This document shows, in pieces, positions 29,495-38,737 of a DNA stretch of 64,000 nt. The DNA is from Aquimonas sp041395245 (lineage in GTDB: Bacteria > Pseudomonadota > Gammaproteobacteria > Xanthomonadales > Xanthomonadaceae): assembly GCA_041395245.1 (NCBI GenBank), contig JAWLAY010000006.1, forward strand, positions 186,001 through 250,000. Direction: 5' to 3'. Every line of letters begins with the position of its first letter. Within the stretch, counting starts at the first letter, position 1. A model generated the notes under the pieces. The model was given only the letters and a program-made list of their open reading frames with translations, was not told the DNA's origin and did not search any database. A program made the translations under genes and the position numbers.

Positions 29495-31663
29495 ATGCGT
29501 CTCAACCTGATTGCCGCCAGCCTTGCCATCGCCCTGGGCTTGGCAGCCTGCTCCAACGAGTCCCCCGCCCCCGTGACCGAAGATACCGCCAAGACCGAAG
29601 CCACTGCGCCAGCGGCTGCCGAAGAAGGCAATCCCTTCTTCGTCGATAGCACCCTGCCCTACCACGCGCCCGACTTCACCAAGATCCGCGACGAGCACTA
29701 TCTGCCCGCCCTGCTGGAAGGCATGAAGCAGCACATCGCGGAAGTGGAGGCCATTGCCAACAACCCTGAACCTGCAACATTCGAAAACACTCTGGTCGCG
29801 ATGGAGAAGAGCGGCGATCTACTGCTGCGTGCGGCCAATGTGTTCATGAATCTGGCAGGTACGGACACCAACGAGACGATTCAGAAGGTGCAGGCTGAAG
29901 TCGCGCCGAAGTTCGCCGCGCATCAGGACGCCATCCTGCTGAATCCCAAGCTGTTCGCCCGCGTGAAGTCGATCTATGACGCCCGCGACATGCTGAACCT
30001 GGACCCGGAGTCCAAGCGTCTGGTTGAGCTGTACTACGACAACCACGTTCGCGCCGGTGCATTGCTCGACGAAGCCACGCAGACCAAGGTCAAGGCGCTG
30101 AATGAGGAACAAGCCAGCCTGATGACCGAGTTCCAGCAGGCATTGATGAAGCAGACGCAGGCCGCCGCCGTGATCATCGACGACGTTGCGCAACTCGACG
30201 GCATGGATGAAGCCAGCATTGCCGCCGCCGCGGAAGCCGCCAAGGCCAGGGGTCTGGAAGGCAAGTGGCTGATCAGCATCACCAATACCACGCGGCAACC
30301 GGTGCTGAGTCAGTTGAAGAATCGCGAAGTTCGCCAGCGCGTGTTCGAAGCCTCCGCCAACCGCGGTCTGAGCGATGGAGAGGGCGACACGCGCGCCATG
30401 GTGCTGCGTTTGGCCACCTTGCGCGCCGAACGCGCCGCACTGCTTGGCTCGGCGAATTTCGCCGATTACGCACTCGGCAATCAAATGGCCGGCAAGCCGG
30501 AAGCGGTGCAGAAGATGCTGGCAGATCTGGTTCCGCCGGTGGTGAAAAATGTCGAGCACGAAGCCGCCGACATCCAGGCATTGATCGATCAGCAAGGTGG
30601 CGGTTTCAAGCTCGAACCCTGGGACTGGGAGTTCTACGCCGAACAGATTCGCGCCACCCGTTATGACCTCGACCCGAACCTGGTCAAGCCCTACTTCGAA
30701 TTTGATCGCGTCCTGCAGGACGGCCTGTTCTTCACCATGAACAAGCTGTACGGGATCACCTTCAAGGAGCGCAAGGACATTCCGGTCTATCACCCCGACG
30801 TGCGGGTGTTCGAGGTCTTCGAATCCGATGGCAGCCCGATCGGTCTGTTCTACGCCGACTACTTCGCCCGTGACAGCAAGCGCGGCGGCGCGTGGATGTC
30901 GTCCTTCATCGATCAGTCCGACCTGCTGAACAACAAGCCGGTGGTGCTGAACGTCATGAACATTCCGAAGCCCGCTGCGGGTCAGCCTGCGCTGATGAGC
31001 TTCGACGAGGTCACCACCATGTTCCACGAGATGGGACATGGACTGCATGGCATGTTGTCGAAGGTGCGCTATCCCTTGCTGTCAGGCACCAACGTGCCAC
31101 GCGATTTCGTCGAGTTCCCCTCGCAGTTCGAGGAAGACTGGGCCAAGGACCCGCAGGTGCTGGCCAATTACGCCAAGCATTATCAGACCGGCGAGCCCAT
31201 CCCGGCGGACCTTATGGCCAAAGTGTTGAAGGCCAGCAACTTCAATCAGGGCTTCGACACGCTGGAGTACATCAAGGCCTCGCTGCTGGATCTGGAATGG
31301 CACAGCATCGCCGCCGACGCCAAACCGACCGATGTCGCCGCCTTCGAAGCCGACGCCATGCGCAAGCACGGTGTGGACATCGCCGCCGTGCCGCCGCGTT
31401 ATCGCTCGACCTATTTCGCCCATGCCTTCCCGGGCGGCTATTCCGCTGGCTACTACGCCTACCTGTGGTCCGAGGTGCTGGCCGCCGACGCTTTTGCCTA
31501 TCTGGCCAGCAAGGGCGGTCTGACCGGTGAGAACGGCGATGACTTCCGCAACGGCATTCTGTCGCGTGGTGCAACCGTCGAGCCGATGCAGATGTACATC
31601 GACTGGCGCGGTCAAGCACCTGACCCGGCGGCGTTGCTGAAGCGTCGCGGTCTGAGCGACTGA
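29495..31663 (+). CDS. lipoprotein M3-family metallopeptidase (peptidyl-dipeptidase Dcp-like)
   Basis: 722 aa. The ATG at 29495 starts a lipoprotein signal with lipobox LAAC (Cys20). A linker rich in Ala/Glu/Thr follows, then an M3 oligopeptidase domain with the zinc motif in MFHEMGHGLHGML and the downstream conserved DFVEFPSQFEEDW. C-terminal sequence PGGYSAGYYAYLWSEVLAADAF is typical of Dcp. These enzymes cleave dipeptides from the C-terminus of oligopeptides; this one is tethered to a membrane in the periplasm. It is followed by a terminator and then by an exported S9 peptidase, so the two may act on the same periplasmic peptides. Confidence 0.9.
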   Translation: MRLNLIAASLAIALGLAACSNESPAPVTEDTAKTEATAPAAAEEGNPFFVDSTLPYHAPDFTKIRDEHYLPALLEGMKQHIAEVEAIANNPEPATFENTLVAMEKSGDLLLRAANVFMNLAGTDTNETIQKVQAEVAPKFAAHQDAILLNPKLFARVKSIYDARDMLNLDPESKRLVELYYDNHVRAGALLDEATQTKVKALNEEQASLMTEFQQALMKQTQAAAVIIDDVAQLDGMDEASIAAAAEAAKARGLEGKWLISITNTTRQPVLSQLKNREVRQRVFEASANRGLSDGEGDTRAMVLRLATLRAERAALLGSANFADYALGNQMAGKPEAVQKMLADLVPPVVKNVEHEAADIQALIDQQGGGFKLEPWDWEFYAEQIRATRYDLDPNLVKPYFEFDRVLQDGLFFTMNKLYGITFKERKDIPVYHPDVRVFEVFESDGSPIGLFYADYFARDSKRGGAWMSSFIDQSDLLNNKPVVLNVMNIPKPAAGQPALMSFDEVTTMFHEMGHGLHGMLSKVRYPLLSGTNVPRDFVEFPSQFEEDWAKDPQVLANYAKHYQTGEPIPADLMAKVLKASNFNQGFDTLEYIKASLLDLEWHSIAADAKPTDVAAFEADAMRKHGVDIAAVPPRYRSTYFAHAFPGGYSAGYYAYLWSEVLAADAFAYLASKGGLTGENGDDFRNGILSRGATVEPMQMYIDWRGQAPDPAALLKRRGLSD

Positions 31664-31700
31664 CCCGTCGGCAGGACCGCCGGTTCTTGCCGTCTACACA

Positions 31701-31738
31701 ACGCCCGCGCCGATCTCCCTCGCCGCGGGCGTTTTCTT
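31701..31738 (+). terminator. intrinsic terminator after the M3 peptidase gene
   Basis: ACGCCCGCG and CGCGGGCGT pair around a 14-base loop, followed by TTTTCTTT. Confidence 0.8.
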
Positions 31739-31756
31739 TGTCGCATGGAGAATTGC

Positions 31757-33706
31757 ATGCTTACCTCGAATCACCTCATGGCGCGTTGTGTGTTCGCCAC
31801 CGCGCTGATCTGCAGCAGCGTGGCCTACGCCGCCGAGCGCATCGAAGTCGGCAATCGTATTGCCGATGGCCTGCCAGACCTGTCTACGGAACTGGCCTCC
31901 CGACTGGCGCGCTACCAGAACACCCGCGGAGCGGCTTTTGCCGGTTGGCAGTCGGACGGCTCGATGTTGATCACCACGCGCTTTGGCGAAACCAACCAGG
32001 TCCATCGTGTTCGCCAGCCTCTGGGCATGCGCGAACAAATCACGTTCTACGCCGAACCCACCACGTCCGTTGCGGCGCAGCCCGGTGCCGGCGGCGCGGG
32101 CTTTGTGTTTGCCAAGGATGAAGGCGGCTCGGAGTTCTGGCAGCTCTACCACTACGATTTTGCGCGTCGGGAGCCCGTATTGATCAGTCCTCCAGGGCGC
32201 AGCCGCAACGAATATCCGTTGTGGTCGCACGATGGCAAGACGGTCGCCTTCACCAGCACGGCGCGCAATGGCAAGGACAGCGATATCTGGATTCGCCCAC
32301 TCAACGGCGAACCGCGTGCCGTGCTCACCGAAGGCGGCACCTGGTATGCGAGCGATTTTTCCGCGGACGGCAAGAAACTGCTGGTCAGTCGCTACGTCTC
32401 GATCAACGAAAGCTACCCCGGAGAACTCGACCTCGAATCCGGCAAGCTGACCCTGTTTCCGGTCGATGGCGGCAAGGCGGCATTTGGACAGTTCCGCTAC
32501 GCCCCGCGAGGGGATGCCGTTTATTTTGTCTCGGATGAGAACAGCGAGTTCAAGCGCCTGCAGTTGCACGCGTCGGGGATGGCGCGCGCCGAAGTGCTGA
32601 CCGCTGACCTGCCCTGGGATATCACCCAATTCGATATTGCCGACGATGGCAAACATCTCGCCTTCGTGAGCAACGAAGGGGGAATTTCCCGGCTGTCCGT
32701 TGTCAGCATCCCCGAGCACAAGCCAGTGGCGTTGCCGGACCTTCCCATCGGCGTGATCGCGGGCTTGGGCTTTTCGCCAGACAGCAAGCGAATTGCCCTG
32801 ACGCTGAACTCGGCCACGTCACCCAGTGATGTTTACGTGGTCGACCTGCAGGACAAGTCCTTGACCCGCTGGACCGAAGGCGAGGTGGGCGGTCTGGACG
32901 CGCAGCAGTTTGTGGCGCCGCAGTTGATCGAGTTTTCCAGTTTTGACGACCGGAAGATTCCCGCGTTCCTCTATCAACCCGCCGGCGTCGCCACCGGCAG
33001 CAAACGCCCCGTGGTGATCCTGATTCACGGTGGACCCGAGGCGCAGTCGCTGCCGGTATTCAACCCCAGCATCCAGTTCATGGTGAACGAACTGGGGATG
33101 GCGGTGCTGGTCCCCAACGTGCGGGGATCGGCAGGCTATGGCAAGACCTGGTTGAGCCTGGATAACGGCTTCAAGCGCAAGGACTCGGTCAAGGACATCG
33201 GTGCCCTGCTCGACTGGATTGCCGGACAGCCGGCGCTGGATGCTGATCGCGTCGGCGTGATGGGTGGCAGCTACGGCGGCTACATGGTTCTGGCTTCGCT
33301 GGTCGACTACGCGGACCGGATCGCGGCAGGCATCGACATCGTGGGCATTTCACATTTCACGACGTTTCTCGAAGCCACCGAGAGCTATCGCCGCGATCTG
33401 CGCCGCGCGGAGTACGGCGACGAACGCGATCCCGAGATGCGTGCCTTCTTCGAGCGCATCGCGCCGCTCAACAACGCGCACAAGATCCGTTCACCCCTGT
33501 TCGTGGCGCAGGGTGCCAACGACCCGCGTGTACCGATCAGCGAGGCAGAACAGATCGTTCGTGCGGTGCGCGATCACGATGGCGAAGTCTGGTATCTGGC
33601 CTTCAAGGATGAGGGCCATGGTTTCGCGAAGAAGGCCAATAGCGACTACTTCGGCACCGCCGCCATGCAGTTCTGGCAAACCCACTTGCTGAGTGATGCC
33701 AAATAG
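31757..33706 (+). CDS. exported S9-family peptidase (prolyl oligopeptidase type)
   Basis: 649 aa. The ATG at 31757 is favoured over one four codons upstream because GGAG lies at the right distance before it. Signal peptide in residues 1-24. The N-terminal half is a beta-propeller (repeats such as FSADGKKLLVS and FSPDSKRIALTL), the C-terminal half an alpha/beta hydrolase with nucleophile in GVMGGSYGGYMVL, Asp in GANDPRVP and His in DEGHGFAKK. It likely degrades proline-containing peptides in the periplasm. It ends at a stem-loop shared with the convergent ctaB gene. Confidence 0.9.
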   Translation: MLTSNHLMARCVFATALICSSVAYAAERIEVGNRIADGLPDLSTELASRLARYQNTRGAAFAGWQSDGSMLITTRFGETNQVHRVRQPLGMREQITFYAEPTTSVAAQPGAGGAGFVFAKDEGGSEFWQLYHYDFARREPVLISPPGRSRNEYPLWSHDGKTVAFTSTARNGKDSDIWIRPLNGEPRAVLTEGGTWYASDFSADGKKLLVSRYVSINESYPGELDLESGKLTLFPVDGGKAAFGQFRYAPRGDAVYFVSDENSEFKRLQLHASGMARAEVLTADLPWDITQFDIADDGKHLAFVSNEGGISRLSVVSIPEHKPVALPDLPIGVIAGLGFSPDSKRIALTLNSATSPSDVYVVDLQDKSLTRWTEGEVGGLDAQQFVAPQLIEFSSFDDRKIPAFLYQPAGVATGSKRPVVILIHGGPEAQSLPVFNPSIQFMVNELGMAVLVPNVRGSAGYGKTWLSLDNGFKRKDSVKDIGALLDWIAGQPALDADRVGVMGGSYGGYMVLASLVDYADRIAAGIDIVGISHFTTFLEATESYRRDLRRAEYGDERDPEMRAFFERIAPLNNAHKIRSPLFVAQGANDPRVPISEAEQIVRAVRDHDGEVWYLAFKDEGHGFAKKANSDYFGTAAMQFWQTHLLSDAK

Positions 33707-33718
33707 TGAGTGAAGTTG

Positions 33719-33749
33719 GACGTCAGCGCGCTCTTCGCGCGCTGACGTC
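33719..33749. terminator. hairpin between convergent genes
   Basis: GACGTCAGCGCG and CGCGCTGACGTC form a 12-bp stem around a seven-base loop, midway between the S9 peptidase and ctaB ends. No T run on either side. Confidence 0.55.
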
Positions 33750-33793
33750 GGGACAACCAAACCAGCGTTACGGATGAGGTCAGCGCGACCGAC

Positions 33794-34687
33794 TCAACTG
33801 AATGTCACCGCCACATTCGCCGCCGGAAGCAGATAGTGATCCACCAGCAGGAAGGCGAACAAGGCCATCAGGTAGACAATGGAGTACTTGAACACCTCCA
33901 TCGCAAAATAGTCGTTTGGCGGATTCAGCAGTCGCACGGCGTAGTACAGGAACACCAGATTCAGAATCACGGCGCCGCCCAGATAGAACACCCCGCTCAT
34001 CCCGGTGATCCAGGGCAGCAGCGTCGCGACAAACAGCAACACCGTGTAGAACAACACATGCCAGCGCGTGTACGGGATGCCATGCGTCACCGGCAGCATG
34101 GGAATCTCGGCGCGGGCGTAGTCGTCACGTCGGAAAATCGCCAAGGCCCAGAAATGCGGCGGCGTCCAGATGAAGATGATCAAAAACAACAGCAAGGCGT
34201 GCGGGTCGACCTCTCCGGTCACGGCGGCCCAGCCCAGCACGGGCGGCGCCGCGCCCGCAGCACCACCGATCACGATGTTCTGCGGCGTCGCGCGTTTCAG
34301 ATACGCGGTGTAGATCACGGCATAGCCGATCAGCGACGCGAACGTCAGCAAAGCCGTCAGCACATTGACCCACAAGACCAGAATCAGCATCGACGCCAGT
34401 CCCAGGCTGACGGCGAAAATCAATACTTGCGGGCCATTCAGATGACCCGCCGGCAAGGGTCGATGCTGCGTTCGTGCCATCAACGCATCGATGCGCTGAT
34501 CGATCAGGTGGTTGATTGCTGCGGCGGAGGCCGCCGCCAACCAGATACCCAGATTGCCGAACAGCAGTGCACGCCAAGGTGGAATTCCCGGAACGGCCAA
34601 CAGCATCCCGACCAGCGCGGTGAAGACGATCAATGCGACCACGCGCGGCTTGGTCAGCGGCCAATATTGGCGAAACGTGGATTGCAT
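33794..34687 (-). CDS. ctaB: protoheme IX farnesyltransferase
   Basis: 297 aa, UbiA superfamily, about nine membrane helices. The first Asp-rich motif is in NHLIDQRIDALMARTQHRPLP and the second around TPPHFWALAIFRRDDYARA. It adds a farnesyl group to protoheme to make heme O, the precursor of heme A for the aa3 oxidase. It follows ctaA by 27 bases on the same strand, in the order SURF1, SCO-like, ctaA, ctaB, as in Pseudomonas. Confidence 0.95.
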   Translation of the reverse strand: MQSTFRQYWPLTKPRVVALIVFTALVGMLLAVPGIPPWRALLFGNLGIWLAAASAAAINHLIDQRIDALMARTQHRPLPAGHLNGPQVLIFAVSLGLASMLILVLWVNVLTALLTFASLIGYAVIYTAYLKRATPQNIVIGGAAGAAPPVLGWAAVTGEVDPHALLLFLIIFIWTPPHFWALAIFRRDDYARAEIPMLPVTHGIPYTRWHVLFYTVLLFVATLLPWITGMSGVFYLGGAVILNLVFLYYAVRLLNPPNDYFAMEVFKYSIVYLMALFAFLLVDHYLLPAANVAVTFS

Positions 34688-34714
34688 GCGATTCCCGACT
34701 GCGGCGCAGCGTGA

Positions 34715-35857
34715 TCAGACAGAAGGTGGTGTAGGACGCAAGCGGGCCAGCAGACCCACCAAGAGAAACAACAGGATAGCGGCCGCCGCATTGTGCGCCG
34801 TGGCGACCTTCAGCGGCAGTCCGGCCATGACGTTGCTGATGCCGAGCGCAACCTGCAGGCAGAGTACGAACCCAATGCTCCAGCCGTAGGTTGGCAGTCG
34901 TCCGTCGCGAATCAGGCGAACCGCCAATGCCAGCACGTGACCAAACACGACGACGGCAAAAAGCCGATGCATCATCTGGATCGCGGTCCGCGCATCCGCA
35001 TCCAACACACCGCCTTCGTAGTCGACACCGATGCCGCGCCAAAGCACGAGGGCATCCTCAAAGTTCATTCTCGGCCACCATTGCCCCTGACAGGCCGGAA
35101 AGTCCACGCCGCAGGCTAACGCCGCATAGTTCGCCGAAACCCAGCCACCAAGCGCGATCTGGATGGCTACCAAGACGATGGCAATGATCAGCAAGCCACG
35201 AATCTTCAATCCGGACGGGTTGGGGATGGCAGCAAATGGAGACGCCCGATTGGCGATCCAGGTCAACATCGCAAAGGTCGTCATGCCGCCGAGCAGATGT
35301 CCCATCACTACCACCGGCTTCAACAGCCAGGTGACGGTCCACATCCCGAGCATCGCCTGAAAAATGATCAAGGCCAGCGTAAGCGTGGCGGCGCGCGCAA
35401 AGTCGCGGTTGTCCCAGCGGAATGCCATAACCAGCAGCGTCAGTTCTGCCATGACCACCAAAACGCTGGAGGCCACATACCACTCGCGCATGTACAGCGG
35501 GATCGCCGTTGCGACCAAGGCACTGGCCCCGAGAATGATGACTTTGGCGTTGCTTCGCTGCCGCGTCGCCACCAGCGCGAGGGTCAGCACCAGCACGCCG
35601 AGAAGCGCCGCGATGTGTCGATGAAATTGCTCTCGCCAGGCTTTGTGCGACTCGACCGGTCGCTCGAAGGTGGCGTTGGCGTGGGCAATTTCCTGCTCAT
35701 GCACGGGCCAGGTCGCCTTGCCGTAACACGTTGGCCAATCGGGACAGGACAAGCCCGCATGCGACAGCCTGACGAATGCACCGAAGGCAATGACACAGAG
35801 TGCGAGAAGGACAGCAATCCAGGCCAATCGATTGACGTGCAACAACGATTTGATCAT
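34715..35857 (-). CDS. ctaA: heme A synthase
   Basis: 380 aa, COX15/CtaA family, eight membrane helices. The ATG at 35857 overlaps the stop of the SCO-like gene (ATGA). Heme-ligand histidines are visible in EQFHRHIAALLG, VVMGHLLGG, MMHRLFAVVV and TAHNAAAA; the disulfide-type cysteine loops (SCPDWPTCYG; CGVDFPACQG) are present. It oxidises heme O to heme A. The gene order ties it to the oxidase cluster. Confidence 0.95.
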   Translation of the reverse strand: MIKSLLHVNRLAWIAVLLALCVIAFGAFVRLSHAGLSCPDWPTCYGKATWPVHEQEIAHANATFERPVESHKAWREQFHRHIAALLGVLVLTLALVATRQRSNAKVIILGASALVATAIPLYMREWYVASSVLVVMAELTLLVMAFRWDNRDFARAATLTLALIIFQAMLGMWTVTWLLKPVVVMGHLLGGMTTFAMLTWIANRASPFAAIPNPSGLKIRGLLIIAIVLVAIQIALGGWVSANYAALACGVDFPACQGQWWPRMNFEDALVLWRGIGVDYEGGVLDADARTAIQMMHRLFAVVVFGHVLALAVRLIRDGRLPTYGWSIGFVLCLQVALGISNVMAGLPLKVATAHNAAAAILLFLLVGLLARLRPTPPSV

Positions 35858-36399
35858 TTCACCAAGCGTCCAAGATCCTTGCGCACACCACTGGGATCGA
35901 AGTCGAGCGGATAGCGCATTACCAGAAATCCATTGTGATCTATCAAAGCGGCCGTCAACTGGTCGGACGCTTGCGGCGGCACCAATGCTGGGTGCTCCAC
36001 AGCAACCAGTCGAACTTCTCGCAGCCCAGCGAATCGCTGCAGAGCAGGAGGCCACTCGCCCATCCACAACACGTCAAGCTTGTCAGCGAGCCGTCCCTCC
36101 GAGACCCAGACCCGACGCATCACGTCCGCCTTGTCGACACAGTTCGACGAACAGGCCGAGGAGGGCAACAAAACAAGATGCCATCGGCGATCTTCCGGCC
36201 GCCAATGATACGGCGTACCGTCCAGAGTCTGAAATTCGCCGGACGCGATGGCGATCGGGGGTTGCAGCAGTTCCCCAAAATTGCGCGTATTGGCTGGCTG
36301 CCAGCCGCCAAAGCGCAACACGACCGCCAACAGGAAGGGCAGCGCGAACAGCGCGACAACGCCCACGAACATCCAGCGCGAACGGCTCTGCGCACTCAT
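35854..36399 (-). CDS. membrane-anchored thioredoxin/SCO-like protein of the oxidase cluster
   Basis: 181 aa. The ATG at 36399 overlaps the SURF1 stop. One N-terminal helix, then a periplasmic domain with HLVLLPSSACSSNCVDKADV, a Cys-x3-Cys in the position of the SCO copper/thiol site, and a thioredoxin-like C-terminal part (ALIDHNGFLVMRYP). Genes of this type lie between SURF1 and ctaA in Pseudomonas as well. The likely role is copper delivery or thiol reduction during CuA assembly; no His equivalent to the third SCO ligand is obvious, so function is inferred. Confidence 0.75.
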   Translation of the reverse strand: MSAQSRSRWMFVGVVALFALPFLLAVVLRFGGWQPANTRNFGELLQPPIAIASGEFQTLDGTPYHWRPEDRRWHLVLLPSSACSSNCVDKADVMRRVWVSEGRLADKLDVLWMGEWPPALQRFAGLREVRLVAVEHPALVPPQASDQLTAALIDHNGFLVMRYPLDFDPSGVRKDLGRLVK

Positions 36400-37118
36400 G
36401 TTTTTCTTCCTTTCCAGATGAACAGGACCAGCAACGACAAGGTCAACAGCGATAGCGCAGCCCACTGCATCGCGTAGCCACGATGTTTTTCCGGCGGCAG
36501 CGTGTTGGGCATCGCCAGTTGATCAATGCGGTGACCAAGATTGGCACCGGGCAAAAGCCTGATCACACGGTCCTGCAATGCATGACCCAAGGCCGCTTCC
36601 AGCTCGACGCGATCCAGATAAGCGAGCGGCGACTTCGCTTGACCATCAAGTGCGGAGCGCGGATTCGCACCGAGCCTGATGCCCTGCGACGGCCACGGCA
36701 ACAATACGGCTTCAAGTTTTGCCTGAGACGTCAGCGCGGGCAGCATCGGCAACTCGCGTTTTGCCAACATCGGCAACCATCCCAGCTCAAGCAGCCAGTA
36801 TCGATTCGCCTGTTCGACGACGACCCAGTCGAGCACACCAACCGTGCCATCCCGTTGCTGATTGTCGAGAAGAAATCGCGGCCCCTGCAAGTCAACCGAC
36901 TCAAGCACTACCCTCAGTGGAGCGGCATCGGCAGCACCCGCCCGACGCAGGGCTTCATCCAGTGGCATGGCCTGAGCCTGCAACGCCCGTGAGTACTCAT
37001 CAAGCCAGGATTGTTTCCACTCCGCCCGCCCCCACTGCCAATGCGCCAGCATCGCGAACAGGCCCGTGGCGAGTACGCCAGCCAGACGAACGGTCCATTT
37101 TAAACGGCTGGACGACAT
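36396..37118 (-). CDS. SURF1-family oxidase assembly protein
   Basis: 240 aa from the ATG at 37118; a GTG 13 codons upstream is possible. Two membrane helices (residues about 8-26 and 215-235) bracket a periplasmic domain containing the family hallmarks HWQWGRAEWK, FLLDNQQRDGTVGVLDWV and LLELGWLPM. SURF1 helps insert heme A into subunit I. First gene of the SURF1/SCO-like/ctaA/ctaB operon with successive four-base overlaps; the upstream 389 bp holds two palindromic elements. Confidence 0.88.
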   Translation of the reverse strand: MSSSRLKWTVRLAGVLATGLFAMLAHWQWGRAEWKQSWLDEYSRALQAQAMPLDEALRRAGAADAAPLRVVLESVDLQGPRFLLDNQQRDGTVGVLDWVVVEQANRYWLLELGWLPMLAKRELPMLPALTSQAKLEAVLLPWPSQGIRLGANPRSALDGQAKSPLAYLDRVELEAALGHALQDRVIRLLPGANLGHRIDQLAMPNTLPPEKHRGYAMQWAALSLLTLSLLVLFIWKGRKT

Positions 37119-37205
37119 CAACGGACCCACCGCTGGACCGAGTGCCGCATTAGCCACATAGCACGCACTTTCCTAACTGACGGCCACGATAAGAACGTGG
37201 CGATT

Positions 37206-37263
37206 CTGGGGGCCTGCGCGGCAGAAACGATCGAGGCGAAAAGTCTGCTGCGCAGGCTCCTAG
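37206..37263. repeat. CTAG-bounded palindromic element, minimal form (subfamily B)
   Basis: 58 bp: arms GCCTGCGCGGCAG and CTGCTGCGCAGGC around the subfamily B core AACGATCGAGGCGAAAAG. It keeps only the outer arm of the full copies at 15031 and 45932. The left border reads CTGG; the right CTAG is shared with the next element. Confidence 0.7.
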
Positions 37264-37428
37264 GAACCTGTCGGACTTGAAGAATCGCCGCGAAAATTCG
37301 GCTGGGCGAGGACAGTTTTTGCCGGTTTCGCAGGGCAATAGTCGAACTATTGCCCAAGGAAGCGGCGAAAAATGGACCGTCCAGACGGATTTGCAGCCGA
37401 TTCCCTTTCAAGTCCGACGGACTCCTAG
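37260..37428. repeat. CTAG-bounded palindromic element, full length (subfamily A)
   Basis: 169 bp with the central hairpin GGGCAATAGT-cga-ACTATTGCCC exactly at its midpoint (37344) and outer arms CTGTCGGACTTGAA / TTTCAAGTCCGACGG. Almost identical to the copy at 45766. It lies between the divergent SURF1 and DUF2909 genes, so here it is not at a stop codon. Confidence 0.78.
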
Positions 37429-37507
37429 GCTCGCCACGCAGGCAGCGATAACGCGAGGTGAGCGCGCCGATGCAATAATGGGCGCATACCGCTTGGACAT
37501 CGAACAC

Positions 37508-37714
37508 ATGCAAACCCTGCTGATTCTGCTGATTGTCGGCATCATTCTCTACAACTTGGGCGCCGGGCTTTACTACATGCTGGCTGACAAGGGACGCACC
37601 AAACGTACCGTCAATGCGCTGACTCGACGTGTCGCGTTTTCCGTGTTGCTGATTGCCCTGATCATCATCGGCATCGCCACCGGCCTGATCCAACCGCATG
37701 GCATCCAAGGCTGA
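37508..37714 (+). CDS. twin-transmembrane DUF2909-type protein
   Basis: 68 aa. Two membrane helices (residues 2-22 and 44-63) around a basic loop LADKGRTKRTVNALTRRV, the pattern of the DUF2909 family found next to cytochrome c oxidase genes. The ATG at 37508 is chosen by similarity of the start; an ATG ten codons upstream is open. It is oriented opposite to the oxidase genes on both sides and converges on ctaE across a strong terminator. Function unknown, presumably oxidase assembly or stability. Confidence 0.75.
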   Translation: MQTLLILLIVGIILYNLGAGLYYMLADKGRTKRTVNALTRRVAFSVLLIALIIIGIATGLIQPHGIQG

Positions 37715-37736
37715 TCAACCTGATCAGTCAAAATGC

Positions 37737-37769
37737 AGCGAGGGCCGGCAATGCCGGCCCTCGCTGTTT
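37737..37769. terminator. bidirectional terminator between DUF2909 and ctaE
   Basis: A perfect 13-bp stem (AGCGAGGGCCGGC / GCCGGCCCTCGCT) with a three-base loop, T-rich on both outer sides. Confidence 0.9.
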
Positions 37770-37793
37770 GGCCCGGTAGGCTGGACGCGATGA

Positions 37794-38666
37794 TCAGAGC
37801 ACGTAGACGAACAGGAAGAGCAGCAGCCACACCACGTCGACGAAGTGCCAGTACCAAGCCACTGCTTCGAAGGCGAAATGGTTGTCACGATCGAAATGTC
37901 CCTTGGCACAGCGGAACCACATTACGGCGAGCATGATTGCACCGAGCGTGACATGCATGCCGTGAAAACCGGTCAACATGAAGAACGTCGAACCGTAGAT
38001 TCCCGAGCCTAGCGTGAGATTAAGATCGCCGTACGCGTGGATATACTCCTCAACTTGGAAGTACATGAACGTCGCACCCAAGGCAACGGTCAAGGCCAGT
38101 TGCAGCAGCAGTTGGGCACGATTGCCAGCCTTCAAGGCATGGTGAGCGATCGTCAAGGTGACACCCGATGTCAGCAGCAGCAGAGTGTTCACCAATGGGA
38201 TGCCCCAGGCGGGAATCGTCTTGAACTCACCGCCCACCGCAGCTGGCCCGTTGGTGGGCCACGCCGCGTCAAAGCCAAGCCACAGGAACTGATGTGTCGC
38301 GGCGCCATCGCCTGCCCCGCCCAGCCACGGCACCGAGTAGGTCCGTGCGTAGAACAGAGCGCCAAAGAACGCCGCAAAGAACATCACTTCCGAGAAGATG
38401 AACCAGACCATCCCCATGCGGAAAGACGTATCGACCTGCTTGTTATAGAAGCCACCCACCGATTCGTTGATCACATCGGCAAACCAGCGCGCCAGCATGA
38501 AGATCATCGCTGCAAGACCAGCAAAAAAAACCCACTTGCCCCAAGCGAACTCGTTGAGCCAACTCGCCACACCCAGCATTGTGGTGAACATGGCAACGGC
38601 GCCAACGATCGGCCACGGACTGCTGTGTGGAACGTAGTAGACATTGGCGTCATGTGTCTGTGCCAT
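37794..38666 (-). CDS. ctaE: cytochrome c oxidase subunit III
   Basis: 290 aa, seven membrane helices. The ATG at 38666 has GGGGAAG upstream; the frame is open further. Family sequence is clear: YYVPHSSPWPIVG, RMGMVWFIFSEVMFFAAFF, GFHGMHVTLGA and the C-terminal AVAWYWHFVDVVWLLLF. Part of the aa3-type oxidase that reduces oxygen at the cytoplasmic membrane. Last gene of the minus-strand run starting with the DUF2244 gene. Confidence 0.96.
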   Translation of the reverse strand: MAQTHDANVYYVPHSSPWPIVGAVAMFTTMLGVASWLNEFAWGKWVFFAGLAAMIFMLARWFADVINESVGGFYNKQVDTSFRMGMVWFIFSEVMFFAAFFGALFYARTYSVPWLGGAGDGAATHQFLWLGFDAAWPTNGPAAVGGEFKTIPAWGIPLVNTLLLLTSGVTLTIAHHALKAGNRAQLLLQLALTVALGATFMYFQVEEYIHAYGDLNLTLGSGIYGSTFFMLTGFHGMHVTLGAIMLAVMWFRCAKGHFDRDNHFAFEAVAWYWHFVDVVWLLLFLFVYVL

Positions 38667-38737
38667 GTGCTTCCCCATCCTGCTTTCAAATGCTTGCTGA
38701 TGAATCCAACCCACCCGTCCACGCTGCAATCCGAAAT

